From: Pseudonocardia oroxyli
GTDB lineage: Bacteria > Actinomycetota > Actinomycetes > Mycobacteriales > Pseudonocardiaceae
Length of the DNA: 64,000 nucleotides
Reading direction: 5' to 3'
NCBI RefSeq assembly: GCF_900102195.1
Contig: NZ_FNBE01000005.1
Location: 173,649 to 237,648 of the forward strand
Shown: positions 36,344 through 45,437 of the stretch, piece after piece
Numbering within the stretch: position 1 is the stretch's first letter
How the letters are laid out: each line of letters begins with the position of its first letter
The notes under the pieces: model-generated
The model's database searches: none
What the model saw: the letters and a program-made list of their open reading frames with translations, nothing else
Told to the model about the DNA's origin: nothing
Made by a program: the position numbers and the translations under genes

Positions 36344-36381
36344 CCGGTACGGCGGCGGCCTGCTGCGCGCCGCCGTACCGG
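36344..36381. terminator. 13-bp perfect hairpin between convergent genes
   Basis: CCGGTACGGCGGC at 36344-36356 pairs exactly with 36369-36381 across a 12-nt loop. It sits midway between two other hairpins that abut the convergent methyltransferase and DUF59 genes. Confidence 0.55.
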
Positions 36382-36427
36382 TCGCCGTCGTCCGGGCCCT
36401 CGCGACCGGCGAGTGGTGACCCGGGGT

Positions 36428-36469
36428 CGTGCGTGGCGAGTGGTGCCAGAGCACCACTCGTCACGCACG
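36428..36469 (-). terminator. 19-bp hairpin overlapping DUF59 stop
   Basis: Arms 36428-36446 and 36451-36469 pair with one mismatch around CAGA. The DUF59 stop codon (36461-36463) is inside the right arm. Confidence 0.65.
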
Positions 36470-37159
36470 GGCGGCGGAGCCGCTCCGCTCGGGGTACCGG
36501 ACCTTCAGCAGGCTCTTGCAGTACTCGCCGTTGGTCTCGATGCCGACCCGCTGCAGCCGCGCCCGCCGCAGGTGCAGCGGGACCTGGGCCGCGGTGACGC
36601 GGGAGCCGTCGCCGTGGATCAGCAGCGGCGCCTCGTCGCCGTAGGGCAGGCCGATCGCGGCCCGGCGGTCGCGGAGCCTGCGCAGCTCCATCGAGTCCGG
36701 CACCTCGGACAGGGTGAGCCCGGCCAGCTCGTCCGGCCCCATGCCCTCGTCGACGAACGGCCTGGCCAGCCGGTCCTGCCCGGCCAACGCGGCCTTCGAC
36801 AGGAAGGTGTGCCGCAGCTCGTCGAGCTCGGCGGAGGCCTCCCCCTCGAAGGACCCGACGAACCCGGAGTGCGCCGCCACGCCCCCGTTGATCTCGTCGG
36901 CGTGGGCGTGGTCGGCCAGGGTCACCGCCGCGTGCGTGACGCCGGGGACCGCGGACACCGCGTCGTAGGCGTCCGCGACCATCAGGAAGGAGAAGTTGGG
37001 GGCGCAGAAGAAGGTCGGCAGGCGCAGACCCACGGAGACGTCCCCCGAGGGGGAGACGGTGCACGACTCCACGAACTCGAGATCCGTGATCGGTTCGTCG
37101 AGCTCGGGGTCGAGCACCGTCCCCAGCGCCCGCCAGACCTCAGCGGGCAGATCGGTCAT
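36461..37159 (-). CDS. DUF59 (MIP18-like) protein, metal-sulfur cluster assembly type
   Basis: 232 residues. The N-terminal about 100 residues form a DUF59 domain (EVWRALGTVLDPELDEPITD, LRLPTFFCAPNFSFLMVADA). The remaining about 130 residues are an extension not found in SufT-type proteins. DUF59 proteins assist iron-sulfur or other metal site assembly. This longer type accompanies binuclear-iron monooxygenase (prm/mim) clusters in Rhodococcus and Mycobacterium, to my knowledge. ATGA overlap with the amidohydrolase gene upstream shows that they form one unit. Confidence 0.78.
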   Translation of the reverse strand: MTDLPAEVWRALGTVLDPELDEPITDLEFVESCTVSPSGDVSVGLRLPTFFCAPNFSFLMVADAYDAVSAVPGVTHAAVTLADHAHADEINGGVAAHSGFVGSFEGEASAELDELRHTFLSKAALAGQDRLARPFVDEGMGPDELAGLTLSEVPDSMELRRLRDRRAAIGLPYGDEAPLLIHGDGSRVTAAQVPLHLRRARLQRVGIETNGEYCKSLLKVRYPERSGSAARA

Positions 37160-38220
37160 GCCTGGGCACCCGCCCGGTCCTCGACGAGGTCCTCGCCCGG
37201 CGCCTCGGCGTCACCCGCGGTGGTCGGGAGCTGCAGCTCCGCGGGCACCGGGATGTCGTAGAGCTTCGCCGCGTTGAGCCCGAGGATCTTCTTCTTGGAC
37301 GCGGTGGTGAGCCGCGGGTAGTCGGCGAACTGGTCGTCGTCCGGCATCTGCCAGTCGACCAGGCCCTCGACCTGCCACTTCGGCACCCAGATGTTGTAGT
37401 CGCCGCCGAAGAGCATCTTGTCCTCGCCGACCCAGAACAGCAGCTCGCCCATGACCTTCGCGAAGAACTTCGGGCGGGCGTGCATGAGGCCGCCGACCAC
37501 GACGGAGAGTCCGGCGTAGACGTTCGGCTCCTGGACCGCCATGAAGCAGAAGTCCTCGATGCGCGGCAGACCCACGTGCTCGACGATGAAGTTGAGCCCC
37601 TGGAAGTCCGTGGCGGCGTGGTCGACGTCCGCGACGTCGAACGCGTCCTTGTCCAGCGGCCAGATCGTGGGGCCCTTGTGGACGTGGACGTTCTTGATCC
37701 CCAGGTCCTGCGCGGCCTGCAGGAAGCGGTACGCCTCGGGGTCGGTCAGCTTGTAGCCGCGGGAGTCGCCGTTCCACTCCGCGGTGTAGAGCTTCACGCC
37801 CTTGTGCTTGTACTTCGCGACGTCCGCCTCGAGCTGCTTGAGCCCGGCGTCACCGTCTCGCGGGTCGAAGCGCCCGTTGACGATCAGTCGGTCGCCCCAC
37901 TTCTCCAGCAGCGCACCGTTCTGGTCGACGGTGTTGAACCCGTCCTTGTACCACTCCTTCAGGTAGGTCGACTGGAAGATCGCGTAGTCGACGTGGCCCT
38001 CGACGAACATGTCCCGCTCGAAGTCCTCGGGCGACACCTTGAGGTAGTGCTCCCAGTCCCAGTGGGTCTCGGGCGGGCCGAGCTGGTGGTAGCCGTAGAA
38101 GCAGTCGATCCATCCCTTGGCGAACTGCTCCTTGCCCTCGACCCAGTTCTCCTTGGACGCGTCCCAGAAGTGACTGTGGGAGTCGACGACGAAGTACTTC
38201 TCTCCGTCTTTCTCGTACAT
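37156..38220 (-). CDS. amidohydrolase (amidohydrolase-2 type)
   Basis: 354 residues, TIM-barrel metal hydrolase. The N-terminal metal motif is FVVDSHSHFWD (His15, His17); later IKNVHVHKGPT, LNFIVEHVGLPR and FGGDYNIWVPK supply the expected His/Asp positions. Related enzymes are decarboxylases or hydrolases. The same kind of gene, beside DUF59 and an alcohol dehydrogenase, follows the hydroxylase genes in propane monooxygenase clusters, where it is thought to help produce active enzyme. GGA-type ribosome site near 38230. Ends in ATGA overlap. Confidence 0.82.
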   Translation of the reverse strand: MYEKDGEKYFVVDSHSHFWDASKENWVEGKEQFAKGWIDCFYGYHQLGPPETHWDWEHYLKVSPEDFERDMFVEGHVDYAIFQSTYLKEWYKDGFNTVDQNGALLEKWGDRLIVNGRFDPRDGDAGLKQLEADVAKYKHKGVKLYTAEWNGDSRGYKLTDPEAYRFLQAAQDLGIKNVHVHKGPTIWPLDKDAFDVADVDHAATDFQGLNFIVEHVGLPRIEDFCFMAVQEPNVYAGLSVVVGGLMHARPKFFAKVMGELLFWVGEDKMLFGGDYNIWVPKWQVEGLVDWQMPDDDQFADYPRLTTASKKKILGLNAAKLYDIPVPAELQLPTTAGDAEAPGEDLVEDRAGAQA

Positions 38221-38244
38221 GTGGTGGTGTCCTTCCGTCAGCGC

Positions 38245-39273
38245 TTACGGAACCAAGATCGCCCGGCCCCGGACCCGGCCGGCGTCGAGATCGTGGAGGG
38301 CGTCGAGGGCCGCATCCAGCGGGTACTGCTTCGTGTGGAGCGTGACCTTCCCGGCCTGGGCCAGGACCATCAGCTCGGTCAGGTCGGCGTAGGTGCCGAC
38401 GATGTTGCCGATCACGTTCTTCTCGCCGCCGACGAAGTCCAGCGTCGGGGCCTTGAACTCACCGCCGTAGCCGAGCACGTACTGCGACCCGGCCGGGGCG
38501 GTCATCTGCCAGGCGTCGAGCTCGGCGCCCTGCTCGGCGACGAAGTCGAACACCACGTCCCCGCCGCGACCGTTCGTGAGGTCCTTGACGGCGTCGATGT
38601 GGGTGCCGTCGGCGAGCACGGTCTCGTCGGCGCCGATCTGCTTGGCCAGCGCCAGCGCATCGGGGTTGCGGTCCACCACGACGATCCGCGTGCCGGTGAT
38701 CGCCGCCAGCGCCTGGACCGCGATGTGGCCCAGACCGCCGACGCCCTGGACCACCGCGGTGGTGCCGGGGAACAGGTCGGGGACCGCCTTGCGCACCGCG
38801 TGGTAGGCGGTGATGCCCGCGTCCGCCAACGCCGCGACGTCCGCGGGGTTGGTGCTCGGGTCGAGCTTGATGCAGGCCCGGGCGGTGGTCCGCAGGTACT
38901 CGGCCATCCCCCCGTCGTTGTTCGACAGGCCGGGGAAGAACGCGGCCTCGCACTGCATGTCCCGGCCCCGTCGGCAGGCGAGACAGAGCCCGCACGACGG
39001 CTGCGGGTGCAGGATCACCGTGTCGCCGACGGCGACGTTGGTGACCCCTTCGCCGACCGCCTCGATCCAGCCCGCGTTCTCGTGGCCGATCACGTACGGC
39101 AGCTCGGGGTTCTGCGCCTCCGCCCAGTCCCCGTTGATGATGTGCAGGTCGGTTCGGCAGACCCCGGCTCCACCGATCTTGACGATGACGTCCAGCGGGC
39201 CCTGGAGCGTGGGCTCCGGAATGTCGTCGATCGTGGGATCGGAGTGATAAGCGTGCACCCGGACGGCCTTCAC
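38245..39273 (-). CDS. zinc-dependent NAD-linked alcohol dehydrogenase
   Basis: 342 residues of the medium-chain family. Catalytic zinc ligands are Cys39 and His64-Glu65 (IGHENAGW). The structural zinc cluster is Cys94, Cys97, Cys100, Cys108. The nucleotide fold has GVGGLGHIAVQALAA and an Asp after VVV (IVVVDRNPD), which favours NAD over NADP. Substrate unknown; in monooxygenase clusters this enzyme oxidises the alcohol product. GTG start with GAGGAGG about 6 nt upstream. First gene of the adh-amidohydrolase-DUF59 operon. Confidence 0.92.
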   Translation of the reverse strand: MKAVRVHAYHSDPTIDDIPEPTLQGPLDVIVKIGGAGVCRTDLHIINGDWAEAQNPELPYVIGHENAGWIEAVGEGVTNVAVGDTVILHPQPSCGLCLACRRGRDMQCEAAFFPGLSNNDGGMAEYLRTTARACIKLDPSTNPADVAALADAGITAYHAVRKAVPDLFPGTTAVVQGVGGLGHIAVQALAAITGTRIVVVDRNPDALALAKQIGADETVLADGTHIDAVKDLTNGRGGDVVFDFVAEQGAELDAWQMTAPAGSQYVLGYGGEFKAPTLDFVGGEKNVIGNIVGTYADLTELMVLAQAGKVTLHTKQYPLDAALDALHDLDAGRVRGRAILVP

Positions 39274-39583
39274 GCCGCACCTCCTCGCGAGTCGATGTGG
39301 TCGCGATCACCGTCTATCCGGGTGTGCGGAGTCACAAGTCGAGGGATTCCAGTAGGTGAGAAAAAGAACTAATCGGACTCCGACCGTCGTGCCGGCTCGG
39401 AATGAGATGATCTTGCGGGTCGTCCGGAGGCGGCTCTGACCTGCGCCGGAAGCAGGTCCGCGCGGCCGGCCTGATCGACTCGTCGACCTGTCTCATCCTG
39501 CGACAACCCACCCGTCGGGAGGGGCAGTCGCGCGCGAGTCGGGCGACGGGCGCGGGTCCGCGAGTGTCAGTAGCGTCGGTCCC
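39274..39583. other. 310-nt divergent promoter region without a gene
   Basis: Lies between the minus-strand adh operon and the plus-strand NAD(P)-binding protein gene. It must carry both promoters. It is locally richer in A/T around 39345-39375 (AGGTGAGAAAAAGAACTAATC). I see no convincing -35/-10 pair and no exact sigma-54 site. No open frame in it resembles a protein. Confidence 0.7.
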
Positions 39584-40246
39584 ATGCGGACTGTCATCGC
39601 CGGGGGACACGGCAAGATCGCACTCCGGCTCGCCACGCTGCTGGCGAACCAGGGCCACGAGGTGGTCGGGGTGGTGCGCAACCCGGACCACCGGGCGGAC
39701 GTCGAACAGACCGGGGCGTCGGCCGTCGTGCTGGACCTCGAGTCCGCCTCGGCGGCCGATCTCACGCCCGCGTTGAAGGGGGCGGACGCGGTGGTGTTCG
39801 CGGCCGGCGCGGGTCCGGGGAGCACGGCGGCGCGCAAGGACACCGTCGACCGCGCCGCGGCCGTGCTGCTGGCGGACGCGGCCGCCCAGGCGGGGGTGCG
39901 CCGGTACGTGCTGGTGTCGGCGACGGGGGTGGACCAGCCGGTCGACCCCGCGCGCGGCGAGGTGTGGGCGGCCTACGTCGCGGCGAAGAAGGCCGCGGAG
40001 GACGCCCTGCGGGGCCGCTCGGACCTGGACCTCACGATCGTGCGCCCGGGCACCCTGACCGACGATCCGGGTGTCGGCAAGGTGGCGCTGTCCACCGGGC
40101 CGCTCGATCGGGTGGACGTGACCCGGGACGACGTGGCCGCGGTCCTGGCCGCCGTGCTGGAGGCGCCGGGCACGGCGGGCCTGACCCTGGAGCTGATGGG
40201 CGGCACGGACGACATCGTCGGTGCGGTGGCGGCGGTGCAGAAGTGA
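39584..40246 (+). CDS. NAD(P)-binding SDR-like protein (NmrA/YwnB type)
   Basis: 220 residues. The N-terminal Rossmann motif is VIAGGHGKIALRLATLLANQ (GxxGxxG form), followed by VVFAAGAGPGST and YVAAKKAAEDAL with the Tyr/Lys pair of atypical SDRs, and LTIVRPGTLTDDPG. Such proteins act as NAD(P)H sensors or reductases; the activity here is unknown. A long inverted repeat follows the stop. Confidence 0.84.
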   Translation: MRTVIAGGHGKIALRLATLLANQGHEVVGVVRNPDHRADVEQTGASAVVLDLESASAADLTPALKGADAVVFAAGAGPGSTAARKDTVDRAAAVLLADAAAQAGVRRYVLVSATGVDQPVDPARGEVWAAYVAAKKAAEDALRGRSDLDLTIVRPGTLTDDPGVGKVALSTGPLDRVDVTRDDVAAVLAAVLEAPGTAGLTLELMGGTDDIVGAVAAVQK

Positions 40247-40251
40247 GGGCG

Positions 40252-40336
40252 GCACGTTTCGTGCGCTGAGTGCTGTTCGCGGAGCACCCGGTGCACGGAA
40301 CTCGCGATCATGCAGCAGTGTGAGCACGAAACGTGC
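40252..40336 (+). terminator. inverted repeat after SDR gene
   Basis: GCACGTTTCGTGC at 40252-40264 pairs exactly with 40324-40336; TGCTG/CAGCA further in adds a weaker extension. Each arm is itself a small palindrome (GCACG-TTT-CGTGC). It fills the gap between the SDR gene and the FAD-oxidoreductase gene. Confidence 0.5.
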
Positions 40337-40371
40337 GCCGAGCGCACTCGAACGAGCTGGAGCGAGGCAGC

Positions 40372-41715
40372 GTGAGCGAGTACGACGTGATCGTGATCGG
40401 CGCGGGTCCGGTGGGGGAGAACGCCGCCGACTACGCGCACCAGGGCGGGCTGTCGGTCGCGTTGGTGGAGGCGGAGCGCGTCGGTGGGGAGTGCTCCTAC
40501 TGGGCGTGCATCCCGTCGAAGGCGCTGCTGCGCACCCCGATGGCGGTGGCGGCGGCGCGCAGGCTGCCCGGCGTCACCGCCGAGTTCGACCCGAAGGCGG
40601 TGTTCGCCCGGCGGGACTACTTCACCTCCCGCGGTGACGACTCCGGCCAGGCCGAGTGGGTCGCCTCCGCCGGGATCACCCTGGTCAGGGGCCATGGGCG
40701 GCTCGTGGGGGAGAAGCGGGTCCAGGTCGGGGAGCAGACGCTGACCGCCCGCCGGGCCGTCGTCCTCGCCACCGGGAGCTCCCCGGTCCGCCCGCCGATC
40801 CCGGGGATCGACTCCGTGCGCACGTGGGGCTCCCGCGAGGCGACCTCGGCGGACGCGGTGCCGCCCCGGCTCGGCGTGCTCGGCGGCGGGGTCGTGGGGT
40901 GCGAGATGGCGCAGGCCTACGCCCGGCTGGGCGCGCAGGTCACGATGCTCGTCCGCGGCCGGCTGCTGCCCGCGTTCGAGGAGGTAGTGGCCGAGAAGGT
41001 CGAGGCGGGCCTGCGCGCCGACGGAGTGGACGTCCGGTACGCGGGGCTCGACGCCGTCGCCCCCGGGATCCTCCTGACGGTGGGTGCGGAGACGATCGAG
41101 GTCGACGAGCTGCTGCTGGCCACGGGCCGCCGAGCGAACACCGCGGACCTGGGGCTGGAGTCCGTGGGGCTCGACGGGGTCGAGGCGGACGACTCCGGGC
41201 TCGTGCTCGGCGACTGGCTGTACGCGGTCGGGGACGTCGCGGGCAGGGCGCCGCTGACCCACCAGGGCAAGTACGAGGCGCGCATCGCGGGCGCGGCGAT
41301 CGTCGCGCGCGCCGCCGGGCGGTCGGTCGACCCGGCGCCGTGGAGCGAGTACGCCGCCACCGCGGACCACGTCGCCGTGCCGCAGGTGGTGTTCACCGAT
41401 CCCGAGGTCGCGCACGTCGGACGGACGGCGGGCCCCGGCGACCGCGAGATCGTGATCGACATCGCGGTGGCCGGGTCCTCCCTGGAGGCGGACGGCTACG
41501 ACGGCAAGGCGATCATGGTCGTCGACCCCGCCCGCGAGGTGATCGTGGGCGCGACGTTCGTGGGCCAGGACGTGGCCGAGATGCTGCACGCGGCCACGAT
41601 CGCGATCGTGGGCGAGGTGCCGCTCGGGCGGCTGTGGCACGCCGTGCCGGCCTTCCCCACGATCAGCGAGGTGTGGCTGCGGCTGCTGGAGGCCTACCGG
41701 GCGGGCCGAGCGTAG
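40372..41715 (+). CDS. FAD-dependent pyridine nucleotide-disulfide oxidoreductase
   Basis: 447 residues of the class I flavoprotein disulfide reductase family (lipoamide dehydrogenase/mercuric reductase-like). Seen are the FAD motif [15 protein letters not shown], the redox-active disulfide Cys41/Cys46 in [16 protein letters not shown], the NAD(P) motif [28 protein letters not shown] and a C-terminal His in [14 protein letters not shown]. The disulfide and base are intact, so it should reduce a disulfide or related substrate; which one is unknown. The CSYWAC form differs from the C-x4-C of Lpd (GGTCLNVGCIPSK-type). GTG 40372 has a GAGG site 5-10 nt upstream. Confidence 0.87.
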   Translation: MSEYDVIVIGAGPVGENAADYAHQGGLSVALVEAERVGGECSYWACIPSKALLRTPMAVAAARRLPGVTAEFDPKAVFARRDYFTSRGDDSGQAEWVASAGITLVRGHGRLVGEKRVQVGEQTLTARRAVVLATGSSPVRPPIPGIDSVRTWGSREATSADAVPPRLGVLGGGVVGCEMAQAYARLGAQVTMLVRGRLLPAFEEVVAEKVEAGLRADGVDVRYAGLDAVAPGILLTVGAETIEVDELLLATGRRANTADLGLESVGLDGVEADDSGLVLGDWLYAVGDVAGRAPLTHQGKYEARIAGAAIVARAAGRSVDPAPWSEYAATADHVAVPQVVFTDPEVAHVGRTAGPGDREIVIDIAVAGSSLEADGYDGKAIMVVDPAREVIVGATFVGQDVAEMLHAATIAIVGEVPLGRLWHAVPAFPTISEVWLRLLEAYRAGRA

Positions 41716-41725
41716 CGTCGGGCCG

Positions 41726-42556
41726 GTGATCGAGCTCGAGGACCTGCGGGCGGACTGCACGCGGTGCACCGGGCTGTGCTGCGTGGTGCCCGCGTTCGAG
41801 CGCTCCTCGGACTTCGCGTTCACCAAGCCCGCAGGCACCCCCTGCGCCCACTTGACCACCGACGCCCGCTGCGACCAGCACGCCGTGCTGCGGGAGCGGG
41901 GGATGGTCGGCTGCACGGTGTTCGACTGCTTCGGTGCGGGTCAGGCGCTGACCGCGCGGGTCGAGCGGCGCGAGGACGCGTTCGCCGCCTTCCCGCGGCT
42001 GCGTGACCTGCACGAACTGCTCCGCTACGTCGTCGAGGCCGAGGGCCTGATGGACGGGGTGGCCGGGGAGGACGACCTGCTCCGGCGGCTGCGGGCGGCC
42101 CGGCGGGACCTGGAGGGCGTGGTCGCGCAGGGGCCTGCGGAGCTGGCCGGGGAGGACGTCGACGCCCGCCGGGGCGCGGTCAACCCGCTGCTCACCGAGG
42201 CGAGCGCCCGGGTGCGGGGAGGCGGTCCGGACCACCGCGGCGCGCAGCTGGTCGGGGCCTCGTTGCGGGGCGCGGACCTGCGCCGGGCGTCCCTGCGCGG
42301 TGCGCTGCTGCTCGGCGCCGACCTGCGGGGTGCGGACCTGCGTGGCGCGGACGTCACGGGTGCCGACCTGCGCGGCGCGCGACTGGAGGGCGCCGACCTC
42401 CGGGAGGTGCTCTTCCTGACCCCGCCGCAGCTCACCGCCGCCCGCGGCGACGCCACCACCCGGCTGCCGCGCGGGTTCGCCGCGCCCGCGCACTGGCTCA
42501 GGGTGCGGTCTGGCTCAGCGCCGCGGCGACGCCGATCGTCACGGCCATCACGGTGA
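41726..42556 (+). CDS. cysteine-cluster pentapeptide-repeat protein
   Basis: 276 residues. The first 70 contain eight cysteines (11, 14, 18, 19, 40, 49, 63, 68) spaced like a metal or Fe-S binding module. A helical middle follows. About 170-235 form pentapeptide repeats ([40 protein letters not shown]). The repeat block is too short to resemble the gyrase-mimicking MfpA/Qnr proteins, which lack the Cys module. The last 59 nt overlap the convergent copD gene; the final about 20 residues ([13 protein letters not shown]) look like read-through into its antisense. Confidence 0.75.
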   Translation: MIELEDLRADCTRCTGLCCVVPAFERSSDFAFTKPAGTPCAHLTTDARCDQHAVLRERGMVGCTVFDCFGAGQALTARVERREDAFAAFPRLRDLHELLRYVVEAEGLMDGVAGEDDLLRRLRAARRDLEGVVAQGPAELAGEDVDARRGAVNPLLTEASARVRGGGPDHRGAQLVGASLRGADLRRASLRGALLLGADLRGADLRGADVTGADLRGARLEGADLREVLFLTPPQLTAARGDATTRLPRGFAAPAHWLRVRSGSAPRRRRSSRPSR

Positions 42557-43460
42557 CCTCGATCCCCGCCCAGCGGAGCACGGGCAGGGTGCCGCGCTGC
42601 AGCCGTCGTCGGGCGAGTGCACCGAGCAGGGCGAGCAGGACGATCAGACCGGTCTTGGTCAGCAGCAGCGCGCCGTAGCCGCTGGTCACGAGCGCGCCGA
42701 GGGTGGGGAGGCGGAGCACCGCGTTGGCGATGCCGGTGAGCCCGGTCCCGACGACGCAGACCGTCGCGATCCGGGAGAACCGCGGGATCGCCTTCTCGCG
42801 CAGCCGCCGCTGCGGCGCGATCAGCACCAGCAGGACGGCCAGGCCGCCGACCCACAGCGCCGCCGCCCCCACGTGCAGCGCCACCGTGACGACCGCGAGC
42901 TGGTGGTCCGGCGAGGTCCCGGTGTGCCCGGTGACCCCGGGGGTGAGCGCGCCGAGCAGCGCCGCGACCAGCACGACCCGCCCGGGCACCGACTCGGGCG
43001 CGCGCAGCCGGGCGATCGCGCAGCCCAGCACCACGAGCGCGCAGAGCGCGGTCAGCAGGATGCCGCGGCCCGCGGCGACCCGGGTGCCGAACGCGACCAC
43101 CTGCCCCCCGGTGAGGGCGGCGGGGGAGACCCCGAAGGCCTCGGCGCTGCGCAGCACCGCCGACACCAGCACCGCGGCCAGCCACAGGCCCGCCGCGGGC
43201 ACGGTCCACCGGTCGCCGCGGCGGATCACGGCGAGCCCCGTGGCGTCCCGGGCGCTCGTCGGGACCAACACGGTGACCAGCCCCAACCCGACGCAGGCGA
43301 CCGCGGCCGCGTCGGTCAGCCCGCGGGCCCCGGTGGCGGCGAGGGTGACCCCGCCCGCCGCCACCAGGACGCCCGCGGCGAGGGCGACGCCGACCGCGAT
43401 CAGCGCCCACAACAGCGGCAGGAACCGCTCCGTGGAGCGGGCCGCGGTCGGCGCCCCCAT
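42498..43460 (-). CDS. CopD-family copper membrane protein
   Basis: 320 residues with about eight membrane helices. [20 protein letters not shown] and [20 protein letters not shown] are the CopD signature, with His residues likely to handle copper. It imports copper delivered by CopC, or partakes in periplasmic copper handling. ATG 43460 is chosen (in-frame codons upstream belong to copC antisense). It follows copC by 16 nt in a minus-strand run with ycnI. Confidence 0.88.
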   Translation of the reverse strand: MGAPTAARSTERFLPLLWALIAVGVALAAGVLVAAGGVTLAATGARGLTDAAAVACVGLGLVTVLVPTSARDATGLAVIRRGDRWTVPAAGLWLAAVLVSAVLRSAEAFGVSPAALTGGQVVAFGTRVAAGRGILLTALCALVVLGCAIARLRAPESVPGRVVLVAALLGALTPGVTGHTGTSPDHQLAVVTVALHVGAAALWVGGLAVLLVLIAPQRRLREKAIPRFSRIATVCVVGTGLTGIANAVLRLPTLGALVTSGYGALLLTKTGLIVLLALLGALARRRLQRGTLPVLRWAGIEVTVMAVTIGVAAALSQTAP

Positions 43461-43476
43461 CAGCGGGCGGTCCCGG

Positions 43477-44031
43477 TCACGAGGACCTCCCGAGCCGCAT
43501 CGCGACCACCACACCGGCGCCGACCAGCACGATCGCGCCGACGATCCACGGCCAGACGGGCATGCCGCCGGACTCCTGGTCCTCCTGCGCCGCCTGGGCG
43601 ACGGGTGCCTGCGAGGTGGGCGCCGCGGCCGTCGGGGCGGCGGCCTGCGTGCCGGCCCCGGGCCCCGGCTGGGTCAGGGTGAACCCGATCTGCCCGGTGA
43701 TGGGGTGGCCGTCGTCGGACAGCACGCGGTAGCCGATCTGGTAGACCCCGGCCGGGCCGAGCGGGTTCACCCCGATGCTGACGGTGGTGTCCTGTGCCTT
43801 CGGGTCGCCCGCGGCCTGGTACTGCGCGCCGTCCGGGCCGGTCACCGTGATCGTGTTGAAGCCTTGCTGCATGGTGTCGCTGAAGGTCAGCGTCACCGTC
43901 TGGGGCCCGGTGGCGAGGCTGGCCCCGTCCGCGGGGTCGCTGCCCTCGAACTGGGCGTGGGCGAAGGCGGGCGCGGCACCCACCAGCATCGCGAGCACGG
44001 CGAGCACACCCGCCGCGACGAGCCTCCTCAT
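43477..44031 (-). CDS. copC: CopC-domain copper-binding protein with C-terminal anchor
   Basis: 184 residues. Signal peptide to about residue 24 (AFA-H), so the mature protein starts with His25, the amino-terminal copper ligand of CopC. The second part of that site, Asp107/His109 in LSDDGHPITG, is present. A Pro/Ala/Gln linker (about 123-155) and a C-terminal membrane helix (VWPWIVGAIVLVGAGVVVAM) tether it to the membrane, unlike soluble proteobacterial CopC. ATGA overlap with ycnI. Confidence 0.92.
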   Translation of the reverse strand: MRRLVAAGVLAVLAMLVGAAPAFAHAQFEGSDPADGASLATGPQTVTLTFSDTMQQGFNTITVTGPDGAQYQAAGDPKAQDTTVSIGVNPLGPAGVYQIGYRVLSDDGHPITGQIGFTLTQPGPGAGTQAAAPTAAAPTSQAPVAQAAQEDQESGGMPVWPWIVGAIVLVGAGVVVAMRLGRSS

Positions 44032-44765
44032 GCGTCCACCTTCTCCTTCGGCTCGGCGCCCGACCGCCTGCTGCGCAGCAGCGCGCCGCCGCCGAGCCCG
44101 AGGCCCAGCGCGCCGAGCAGCAGCCCGACGCCGCCGAGCCAGCGCGCGGTCGTGTCGGTGGTGCCCGCCGCGGCGGCGGTGTCCCCACCCCCGTGCGCGC
44201 CGTGTCCACCTCCGGTGGCCGGCGTCAGCGTGACGGTCGGCGCCGGGTGCTCCGGCTCCTCCGCCCCGGCGACGGTCGGCTGGTCCCACGAGACGACGCG
44301 GCCGTCGTCGTAGGTCTGGACGGCGGGCAGCACGATCTCGTCGACCCCGGTCGGCAGCGGCCCCACCGACAGCGGGAAGTCGACGTACTGGCCCGGCCCG
44401 ATGCGGGTGCCCGGCTGCGCGGTCCAGGTGACGGCGGTGACGGCCTCGGTCACCTGGGTGCCGTCCACGTCCACGGGCGCGGGCAGCGTGCCCTTGGTGA
44501 CCTCGGCCGTCCAGCCGGGCTGCGGCGTGGTCCGCGCCGAGGTGATGGGGTGGTCGACGGGCAGGTTGACCTGCAGCTTCGTGGTGCCCGCTGTGCTCGA
44601 CTCGTTGGGCACGCGGAAGGTGATCACGGTGTAGCCGCCCTGCTCGGCGGTGCCGGGCTGGGCGGTGACGTGCGCGAACGCGGGCACGGTGCCGGCGAGC
44701 AGCAGCCCGCCTGCGACGGCGGCCACGGCGCTCGCGCGCAGGGCGGTACGACGAACGGTGAACAT
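44028..44765 (-). CDS. ycnI: YcnI (DUF1775) copper-associated exported protein
   Basis: 245 residues. The signal peptide ends at AFA with mature His32 (AFAHVTAQPGTAEQGGY), the N-terminal His that forms part of the copper site in YcnI domains. DUF1775 body spans about 32-180; a His/Gly-rich segment (GGGHGAHGGG, about 195-205), a membrane helix and an Arg-rich tail follow. Proposed role: extracytoplasmic copper chaperone together with CopC/CopD. It overlaps copC (ATGA). Confidence 0.91.
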   Translation of the reverse strand: MFTVRRTALRASAVAAVAGGLLLAGTVPAFAHVTAQPGTAEQGGYTVITFRVPNESSTAGTTKLQVNLPVDHPITSARTTPQPGWTAEVTKGTLPAPVDVDGTQVTEAVTAVTWTAQPGTRIGPGQYVDFPLSVGPLPTGVDEIVLPAVQTYDDGRVVSWDQPTVAGAEEPEHPAPTVTLTPATGGGHGAHGGGDTAAAAGTTDTTARWLGGVGLLLGALGLGLGGGALLRSRRSGAEPKEKVDA

Positions 44766-44797
44766 GGGTGTCCTCTGTGAGGTGGGTCCGGATCCGG

Positions 44798-45364
44798 TCA
44801 GGGAGCGGACGCCACCGGAGGACCGCGCAGGCCGAGCGCCCCGACCGCGGCCCGCCGGACGTGCCCCGAGGACGCCTCGGGCGTGACCCACGTCCGCACC
44901 CGCGGCGTGACGACCGGGGTGCCGGGACGGCGGGGGACCACCCGCCGCAGCGCGTGGCCGACCGCGGCCAGCAGGGCGTCGACGTGCGCGAGCAGCAGCC
45001 CGGACAGCACGGTGGCCACGGCGTGCATGGCGAGCATCCGGGGAGCGTCGACCGGGCCCGCGTGGTCGTGGCCGAACAGCACCAGGAGCTCGTGCAGGAC
45101 GAGCTGACCCGCACCGAGCGTGCCGAGCACGGCGAACCGGCCCCGGATCCGTTCGGCGAGCGAGGTGACGACCAGCGCCAGCAGGGGGAGCAGCACGAGC
45201 AGCAGCCCCAGATCGGGCAGGGTGCCGCCGCCCGCCAGGTGGCCGAGCGCGCTGAGCAGCGCCGTCAGCGAGACCAGGGCGAGGCCGCGCGGGACCGGGC
45301 GGGCGTGCGGACCGACCCCGGACGGGGGACGGGTCCGTGCTCGATCGGCCGACGACACAGCCAC
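44798..45364 (-). CDS. hypothetical membrane protein of copper cluster
   Basis: 188 residues with about four membrane helices (around GLALVSLTALLSALGHLAG, LGLLLVLLPLLALVVTSLAE and MLAMHAVATVLSGLLLAHVD). Histidines occur in or near the helices (GHLAGG, LHELLVLFGHDHAGP, MHAVAT), which would suit a metal role. It lies 32 nt upstream of ycnI and is probably the first gene of the copper run. I do not recognise a named family. GTG start; a second GTG lies two codons on. Confidence 0.65.
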   Translation of the reverse strand: MAVSSADRARTRPPSGVGPHARPVPRGLALVSLTALLSALGHLAGGGTLPDLGLLLVLLPLLALVVTSLAERIRGRFAVLGTLGAGQLVLHELLVLFGHDHAGPVDAPRMLAMHAVATVLSGLLLAHVDALLAAVGHALRRVVPRRPGTPVVTPRVRTWVTPEASSGHVRRAAVGALGLRGPPVASAP

Positions 45365-45437
45365 AGACCGTAGCCCGTGGCCGCGACGATCAGTGGCGCA
45401 GGTGGCCGCCGACTCAGCCGCCGACTCAGCCCCCCAC

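Noticed and set aside
39330..39450. Sigma-54 (-24/-12) promoter upstream of the adh operon
   Set aside because: On the minus strand a GGCACG half is present, but the second element reads TCGG rather than TTGC; not enough to call.
41726..42556. Pentapeptide protein as a gyrase-protecting Qnr/MfpA factor
   Set aside because: The repeat block is too short, and the protein has an N-terminal Cys cluster not found in those proteins.
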